A stretch of DNA of 64,000 nt from Lelliottia nimipressuralis (GTDB taxonomy: Bacteria; Pseudomonadota; Gammaproteobacteria; Enterobacterales; Enterobacteriaceae), in the NCBI RefSeq assembly GCF_004115925.1, contig NZ_SDDX01000029.1, positions 1-64,000 of the forward strand, given 5' to 3'. A program made the position numbers and the translations under genes. The notes beneath the pieces were generated by a model. The model saw nothing but the letters and a program-made list of their open reading frames with translations, searched no databases and was not told the origin of the DNA. Position 1 is the stretch's first letter, and the number at the start of each line of letters is the position of its first letter. Shown in pieces: positions 58,527 through 64,000 of the stretch.

Positions 58527-60443
58527 ATGAACCTGACGACTCTGACCCATCCCCAGGCGATCTTTCTGCATGCGCGATTTACCGATCGTGACGATGCGAT
58601 CCGCCAGCTGGCACAGCGGCTATACGATCTGGGAAAAATAGCCGATCCGGAGCGTTTTCTGGCTGATGTTTTACAGCGCGAAGCGCAGGGACCAACCGCG
58701 CTGGGTGAGGGGCTGGCGGTTCCGCACGGTAAAAGTGCGGCGGTGAACGAAGCGGCTTTTGCGGTCGCGACGCTGCACAATCCGCTTGAGTGGGAGGGGG
58801 TCGATGGGCCTGAAAACGTCGAGCTGATTTTCCTGCTGGCGATCCCGCCTGCCGAAGCAGGGACCACGCACATGAAAGTGCTGACGGCGCTGACCACGCG
58901 TCTGGCCGATGATGTCCTGCGGGCACGTGTGATGGCGGCTGATACGCCCGACGCCCTGCTGGCCGCGCTGGACGAAGCACCCGAAGAGCAACCCGTGGCG
59001 CTGCTGTCAGATGCACCGACGATTGTTTGCGTCACGGCCTGCCCGGCGGGGATCGCGCACACGTATATGGCGGCGGAATACCTTGAGAAGGCCGGGCGCA
59101 AGCTTGGCGTCAATGTGATTGTCGAAAAGCAGGGGGCAAACGGCATTGAAGGGCGCTTAACGCCCCAGCAGCTCAAGGAGGCGAAGGCCTGCATTTTGGC
59201 CGCCGACGTGGCGATTAAAGATCATGAACGTTTTAACGGCATTCCTGCGCTATCGGTCCCCGTGACCGAGCCGCTGCGCCACGCCGAAGCGCTGATCAAT
59301 CAGGCGCTGGCCCTGAAAACTTCTGAGGTTCAACGGCAGCATCAACCCGACGCCGATGGGCGAAAAAGCCTGAAAACGGAGCTGAAGCAGGCCCTGCTGA
59401 GCGGGATTTCGTTTGCCGTGCCCTTGATCGTTGCAGGGGGCACGGTGCTGGCAGTGTCGGTATTACTGGCGCAAATGCTCGGTTTGCAGCACCTCTTCGA
59501 TCAGGAGAATTCATGGCTGTGGATGTATCGCAAACTGGGCGGCGGGATGCTGGGCGTTTTGATGGTGCCGGTGCTCGCAGCCTATACCGCGTATTCGCTG
59601 GCAGATAAACCCGCGCTGGCACCCGGTTTCGCGGCAGGACTTGCCGCCAACATGATTGGCTCCGGGTTTTTGGGCGCTATCGCCGGGGGCCTGATCGCGG
59701 GCTATCTGATGCGCTGGGTGAAAAATCACGTTCGTCTGAGCAATCGCTATAACGGTTTCCTGGTCTATTACCTCTATCCGGTGATAGGCACGCTCGGCGC
59801 CGGCAGCCTGATGCTGTTTGTGATCGGTGAGCCGGTGGCGTGGATCAATAACACCCTGACTGCCTGGCTCAACGGACTTTCTGGCGCAAACGCGCTTCTG
59901 CTCGGCGCAATCCTCGGATTTATGTGCTCGTTCGATCTGGGCGGTCCGGTGAATAAAGCGGCCTACGCCTTTTGCCTCGGTGCGATGGCGAATGGGGTGT
60001 ACGGCCCATACGCTATTTTTGCGTCGGTCAAAATGGTTTCAGCATTTACCGTGACGGCCTCAACGCTCATCTCCCCGCGGCTGTTTAAACCTTTTGAAAT
60101 CGAAACCGGAAAATCGACCTGGCTGCTGGGGCTGGCAGGGATCACCGAAGGGGCGATTCCGATGGCGATTGAAGATCCGCTGCGGGTGATTGGTTCGTTT
60201 GTGCTCGGCTCCCTGGTGACAGGCGCGATAGTCGGCGCGATGGGAATGGGGCTTTCCACTCCAGGGGCCGGAATTTTCTCCCTCTTTTTACTGCATCCCG
60301 CCGGACTGAGCGGCGTTGCGGCCGCAGCGGGCTGGTTTGGCGCCGCGCTGGTGGGGACCGCCATATCGACCAGCGTGCTGCTCCTTTGGCGGCGTCAGGC
60401 GGTAAAAAACGGCAAATACATTCCCAATAGCATCATGCCTTAA
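58527..60443 (+). CDS. mngA: 2-O-alpha-mannosyl-D-glycerate PTS permease (EIIABC)
   Basis: A 638-residue fructose-family PTS permease in A-B-C order. EIIA has phospho-His67 in [12 protein letters not shown] (residues 164-265) has phospho-Cys172 in [18 protein letters not shown] (residues 290-630) has about nine membrane segments and [16 protein letters not shown]. It takes up and phosphorylates 2-O-alpha-mannosyl-D-glycerate. About 20 residues shorter than E. coli MngA. It lies 17 bases before mngB, its catabolic partner. Confidence 0.94.
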   Translation: MNLTTLTHPQAIFLHARFTDRDDAIRQLAQRLYDLGKIADPERFLADVLQREAQGPTALGEGLAVPHGKSAAVNEAAFAVATLHNPLEWEGVDGPENVELIFLLAIPPAEAGTTHMKVLTALTTRLADDVLRARVMAADTPDALLAALDEAPEEQPVALLSDAPTIVCVTACPAGIAHTYMAAEYLEKAGRKLGVNVIVEKQGANGIEGRLTPQQLKEAKACILAADVAIKDHERFNGIPALSVPVTEPLRHAEALINQALALKTSEVQRQHQPDADGRKSLKTELKQALLSGISFAVPLIVAGGTVLAVSVLLAQMLGLQHLFDQENSWLWMYRKLGGGMLGVLMVPVLAAYTAYSLADKPALAPGFAAGLAANMIGSGFLGAIAGGLIAGYLMRWVKNHVRLSNRYNGFLVYYLYPVIGTLGAGSLMLFVIGEPVAWINNTLTAWLNGLSGANALLLGAILGFMCSFDLGGPVNKAAYAFCLGAMANGVYGPYAIFASVKMVSAFTVTASTLISPRLFKPFEIETGKSTWLLGLAGITEGAIPMAIEDPLRVIGSFVLGSLVTGAIVGAMGMGLSTPGAGIFSLFLLHPAGLSGVAAAAGWFGAALVGTAISTSVLLLWRRQAVKNGKYIPNSIMP

Positions 60444-60460
60444 CTGGACAGGAAACGAAG

Positions 60461-63094
60461 ATGAAAGCTGTATCTCGCGTTCACATCACGCCGCACATGC
60501 ACTGGGACCGTGAGTGGTACTTCACCACCGAAGAGTCACGCATTTTGCTGGTCAATAATATGGAAGAGATCCTCGCGCGCCTTGAGCAGGATGAGGAGTA
60601 CAAATACTACGTTCTCGACGGGCAGACGGCGATTCTGGAAGATTACTTCGCGATAAAGCCGGAGAACAAAGCACGCGTCAAAGCGCTGGTGGAAGCTGGA
60701 AAGCTGATTATCGGGCCGTGGTACACCCAGACGGACACCACGATTGTTTCGGGCGAATCTATTGTGCGCAACCTGCTGTACGGAATGCGTGATTGCCTGG
60801 CCTTCGGCGAGCCGATGAAAATTGGTTATTTGCCGGATTCCTTCGGCATGTCGGGTCAGCTTCCGCACATCTACAACGGGTTTGGTATCCAACGCGCGAT
60901 GTTCTGGCGCGGCTGTTCTGAACGTCATGGCACCGACAAAACGGAGTTTTTGTGGCAGAGCAAAGACGGCAGCGAAGTGACAACACAGGTGCTGCCGCTG
61001 GGCTACGCGATTGGTAAGTACTTACCGGAGGACGACGCCGGGCTGCGTAAACGGCTGGACAGTTATTTCGACGTGCTGGAAAACGCCTCGCTCACGAAAG
61101 AGATTTTGTTGCCGAACGGACACGACCAGATGCCGCTGCAGCAAAACATTTTTACGGTGATGAAGACGCTGCGGGAGATCTATCCCCAGCGGGAGTTTGT
61201 CATGAGCCGCTTCGAAGAGGTGTTTGCGCATATCGACGCTCATCGTGATGCGCTGGCGACGCTCAACGGCGAGTTTATCGACGGGAAATATATGCGCGTT
61301 CACCGGACCATCGGCTCTACGCGTATGGATATCAAAATGGCTCACGCCCGCATTGAGAACAAAATCGTCAATATTCTGGAGCCGCTCTCAACGTTGGCCT
61401 GGACGCTGGGCTTTGAGTATCACCATGGGCTGCTGGAGAAAATGTGGAAGGAGATTTTAAAGAATCACGCCCACGACAGCATCGGCTGCTGCTGTAGCGA
61501 TAAAGTACACCGTGAGATCGCATCCCGTTTCGAGCTGGCGGAGGACATGGCCGACAATCTGATTCGTTTCACTCTGCGTAAGATCGTCGACAACATGCCG
61601 CAAACGGATGAAGACAAACTGGTGCTGTTTAATCTGATGCCGTGGCCACGCGAAGAGGTGGTCAATACTACCGTGCGCCTGCGCGCGAGCGCGTTCCGCC
61701 TGCTGGACGATAAAGGAAATGAAATTCCCTACTTTATCCGCGCCCAACGGGAGATCGATCCGGGCCTTATTGATCGGCAGATTGTGCATTATGGCAACTA
61801 CGAACCGTTTATGGAGTTTGATATCCAGCTGAGCCAGATTTTGCCTTCGATGGGCTATCGCACCCTCTATATCGAACCGCACGTGGCAGGAAAAATATTG
61901 CCGGGCCATGAGGCGACGGCGGCGCTGCTGGAAAATGCTTTCTGGCAGATAGACCTGAATGATGACGGCACGCTGCGCCTGCGGGATAAAGACTCCGGCC
62001 TTATTTATGATCGCGTGCTGGAGATCGAAGAGAGTTCCGATGACGGGGACGAATACGACTATTCGCCGTCGCGGGAAGAGTGGCGGCTGACATCACGTGA
62101 GGCGCAGCATACCGTCGAGGTGATTCACGACGCCTGGCAGAGCAGGGCGGTGATTCGAAGCCGCATGGCTATCCCGGCCAATCTGGCTGCGCGCTCTGCC
62201 CGCCTGCGAGACGGCCACCTGGGCATTGAAATTGAGGTCACGCTCAGCCATCACAGCCGTCGTATCGACGTTGAGGTGCGCCTGGATAATCAGGCGGACG
62301 ATCACCGGGTGCGGGTGCTCATTCCGACTCCCTTCAACACGGCGGAGGTGCTGGCAGATACCCAGTTTGGCTCGGTTGTACGCCCCGTGCGTGATGAAGC
62401 GATGGACCGCTGGCAGGAAGAGGGCTGGAAAGAGGCGCCTGTTCCAGTGTGGAACTTACTGAATTACGCAGTGTTACAGGAGGGGCGCCACGGCATGGCG
62501 TTGTTCACCGAAGGATTACGCGAGTTTGAAATTGTCGGTGAGGAAAAGAAAACCTTTGCTCTGACGCTGCTGCGCGGCGTTGGGTTACTCGGAAAAGAGG
62601 ATCTGTTATTACGTCCAGGTCGCCCCTCTGGGATAAAAATGCCGGTGCCAGATTCGCAGGTGAGGGGAGCGCTGCAGTGCCGTTTCAGCCTGTTTAACTT
62701 TTGCGGAACGCCTCTTAATGCGGGCGTTGCCCAGCAGGCCAGGGCCTGGCTGACGCCGATCCAGTGCTATAACAAAATCCCGTGGGATGCGATGAAGCTC
62801 AACAAAGCCAGCGTCGTCACTCCTGCGACCTACAGCTTATTGACCATGTCTCCCGTTGGCTGCCTGGTGGGGGCGTTGAAAAAAGCCGAAGATCGCGATG
62901 AGATTATCCTGCGGGTGTTCAATCCTTCCGAGTCGGTTTGTTGTGATACCTCGTTCAGCTTCAGCCGTGAGATCAGCCGCTGTGCTGAAACGGGAATGGA
63001 TGAAGCGATTAAGAAGGGCGATAGGGTTGTCAACGGGACGGCTGAAACCCTGCGGCCCTGCCAGTCCAGAACCTTTAGCATCAAACTTGCCTAA
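60461..63094 (+). CDS. mngB: Alpha-mannosidase for phosphorylated mannosylglycerate
   Basis: An 877-residue glycoside hydrolase family 38 enzyme, E. coli length. The N-terminal zinc motif is [15 protein letters not shown], and the nucleophile Asp is in [14 protein letters not shown] near residue 127. It cleaves the PTS product to mannose-6-P and glycerate in the cytoplasm. It forms an operon with mngA. Confidence 0.96.
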   Translation: MKAVSRVHITPHMHWDREWYFTTEESRILLVNNMEEILARLEQDEEYKYYVLDGQTAILEDYFAIKPENKARVKALVEAGKLIIGPWYTQTDTTIVSGESIVRNLLYGMRDCLAFGEPMKIGYLPDSFGMSGQLPHIYNGFGIQRAMFWRGCSERHGTDKTEFLWQSKDGSEVTTQVLPLGYAIGKYLPEDDAGLRKRLDSYFDVLENASLTKEILLPNGHDQMPLQQNIFTVMKTLREIYPQREFVMSRFEEVFAHIDAHRDALATLNGEFIDGKYMRVHRTIGSTRMDIKMAHARIENKIVNILEPLSTLAWTLGFEYHHGLLEKMWKEILKNHAHDSIGCCCSDKVHREIASRFELAEDMADNLIRFTLRKIVDNMPQTDEDKLVLFNLMPWPREEVVNTTVRLRASAFRLLDDKGNEIPYFIRAQREIDPGLIDRQIVHYGNYEPFMEFDIQLSQILPSMGYRTLYIEPHVAGKILPGHEATAALLENAFWQIDLNDDGTLRLRDKDSGLIYDRVLEIEESSDDGDEYDYSPSREEWRLTSREAQHTVEVIHDAWQSRAVIRSRMAIPANLAARSARLRDGHLGIEIEVTLSHHSRRIDVEVRLDNQADDHRVRVLIPTPFNTAEVLADTQFGSVVRPVRDEAMDRWQEEGWKEAPVPVWNLLNYAVLQEGRHGMALFTEGLREFEIVGEEKKTFALTLLRGVGLLGKEDLLLRPGRPSGIKMPVPDSQVRGALQCRFSLFNFCGTPLNAGVAQQARAWLTPIQCYNKIPWDAMKLNKASVVTPATYSLLTMSPVGCLVGALKKAEDRDEIILRVFNPSESVCCDTSFSFSREISRCAETGMDEAIKKGDRVVNGTAETLRPCQSRTFSIKLA

Positions 63095-63111
63095 AAACCC
63101 GGCGAACGAAT

Positions 63112-63143
63112 CAAAGGTCACATTTTTGTGACCTTTTCGTTTT
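63112..63143 (+). terminator. Terminator after mngB
   Basis: AAAGGTCAC and GTGACCTTT form a 9-bp stem around ATTTTT, followed by T-rich sequence, 18 bases past the stop. Confidence 0.85.
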
Positions 63144-63772
63144 CTAAATAGTCACGCCGTGGTGTTAATTTAAAGATTAATAAAAGTAAAATAGATGTTT
63201 CCGCTTCGGCTGAAAACGTCGCGATGGAAAGTCACGTTAAAGCAGCTATCCTTAAGTGTTTGTCAGTGAAAATGACCAGACGGCAAACAGCGTTAAAAAA
63301 AATCACTTCAATTTATTTTCATCCCTGTATTTGATAACCATCACCTTGCTTAAATCTACATATCATTAACATTGATTTTACTATGGCTACTGCATTTAAA
63401 CACCTTTAACATAAAGTCGCGTTTTTGATTTAAATCAATGTTTAATGCTTGGAAAAACACCTCAAAAGGCGCTAAATTGTCGGCGATCAAACTGGCTGAA
63501 AATGTGTAAATTCGCTATATATTGATCACCGTCGTAAAACGTAAATCTCCTTCAATAAAAACCTGTTTATTGTAAGGGCTTTGCAGCGTATTATATTCGC
63601 GGGATCAATTAGAGTTTTTTCTTAACGTATTTGTAACCTTTCATCATGACTTTTTCCTCTAGTGAAGAAAATAAGTCACGACGAAGGGAACAGATAACTT
63701 TGTATTGGGGCATGTGTGTGAACCCGTCTCAGGGATTCACTCTCGGAGTCTTCATGCGATGAGCAAGGAGTC
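63144..63772. other. cydA upstream control region
   Basis: About 630 AT-rich bases with no supportable gene. E. coli cydA has several promoters here controlled by ArcA and FNR. A perfect FNR palindrome is listed separately; ArcA sites are too degenerate to call by eye. Confidence 0.6.
63425..63438. promoter_or_regulatory. FNR box upstream of cydA
   Basis: TTGATTTAAATCAA is a perfect TTGAT-N4-ATCAA FNR palindrome. It lies about 340 bases before cydA. FNR represses cydA under strict anaerobiosis in E. coli. Confidence 0.75.
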
Positions 63773-63775
63773 ATG

Positions 63776-64000
63776 ATGTTAGATATAGTCGAACTGTCGC
63801 GCTTACAGTTTGCCTTGACCGCGATGTACCACTTCCTTTTTGTGCCACTGACGCTCGGTATGGCGTTCCTGCTGGCCATCATGGAGACGGTCTACGTCCT
63901 TTCCGGCAAACAGATTTATAAAGATATGACCAAGTTCTGGGGCAAGTTGTTTGGTATCAACTTTGCACTGGGCGTGGCGACCGGCTTGACCATGGAGTTC
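63776..64000 (+). CDS. cydA: Cytochrome bd-I oxidase subunit I (5' part)
   Basis: The first 75 codons of the high-affinity terminal oxidase subunit; the gene runs off the right edge. It starts [20 protein letters not shown], with His19 the haem b595 ligand, and enters the first membrane helices. Two ATG codons stand in tandem at 63773 and 63776. The GGAG at 63766 is better spaced for the second, and E. coli uses it. Confidence 0.96.
   Translation, partial: MLDIVELSRLQFALTAMYHFLFVPLTLGMAFLLAIMETVYVLSGKQIYKDMTKFWGKLFGINFALGVATGLTMEF

Overview
The window is chromosomal DNA from a member of the Enterobacteriaceae, probably close to Enterobacter, Leclercia or Klebsiella. Nearly all of the backbone reads as the same gene order as the E. 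coli region from metT-leuW-glnU and asnB through nag, chiP, fur, seqA-pgm, potE-speF, kdp, phrB, nei, gltA-sdh-suc and mngRAB to cydA. Protein lengths mostly match the E. coli counterparts to within a few residues. The genus cannot be fixed from this window alone.

Layout. 1-500: three tRNA genes on the minus strand (Met, Leu, Gln) with a clear stringent-type promoter. 0.5-8.8 kb: asnB, then the N-acetylglucosamine regulon (nagBACD leftward, nagE rightward) with NagC and CRP sites between nagB and nagE. 9-12.9 kb: glnS and the chitoporin pair chiPQ with a ChiX small-RNA target in the leader. 12.9-20.0 kb: an AT-rich accessory island found between chiQ and fur. It holds an orphan type VI secretion VgrG, a DUF4431-like periplasmic protein, a peptidoglycan-targeting effector split in two by an in-frame amber codon, an immunity-like gene, a decayed second effector tip and a second immunity-like paralogue. 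20-25 kb: uof-fur, fldA, ybfE, ybfF, seqA and pgm. 25-29 kb: speFL-speF-potE, the ornithine decarboxylase and putrescine exchange system with its leader peptide. 29-37 kb: kdpFABCDE, in which kdpD is split by a frameshift. 37-45.6 kb: ybfA, phrB, ybgI, a 5-oxoproline salvage operon (pxpBCA, two DUF969/DUF979 membrane proteins, pcp) and nei. 45.7-57.6 kb: gltA and the divergent sdhCDAB-sucABCD TCA operon. 57.6-63.1 kb: mngR and mngAB for 2-O-alpha-mannosyl-D-glycerate. 63.1-64 kb: cydA control region and the first 75 codons of cydA.

How the genes work together. The backbone covers amino-sugar uptake and catabolism, the lower TCA cycle with its electron entry into the membrane, high-affinity K+ uptake, acid and polyamine response, iron control and aerobic/microaerobic respiration. 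The accessory part is the VgrG island. VgrG would carry a muramidase-like/LysM/CHAP-amidase effector into the periplasm of rivals, and the signal-peptide proteins around it would protect the producer. The island shows repeated toxin-immunity turnover: a duplicated immunity gene, a dead toxin remnant and a nonsense codon in the main effector. No T6SS baseplate, sheath or ATPase genes are in the window, so the module would depend on a cluster elsewhere.
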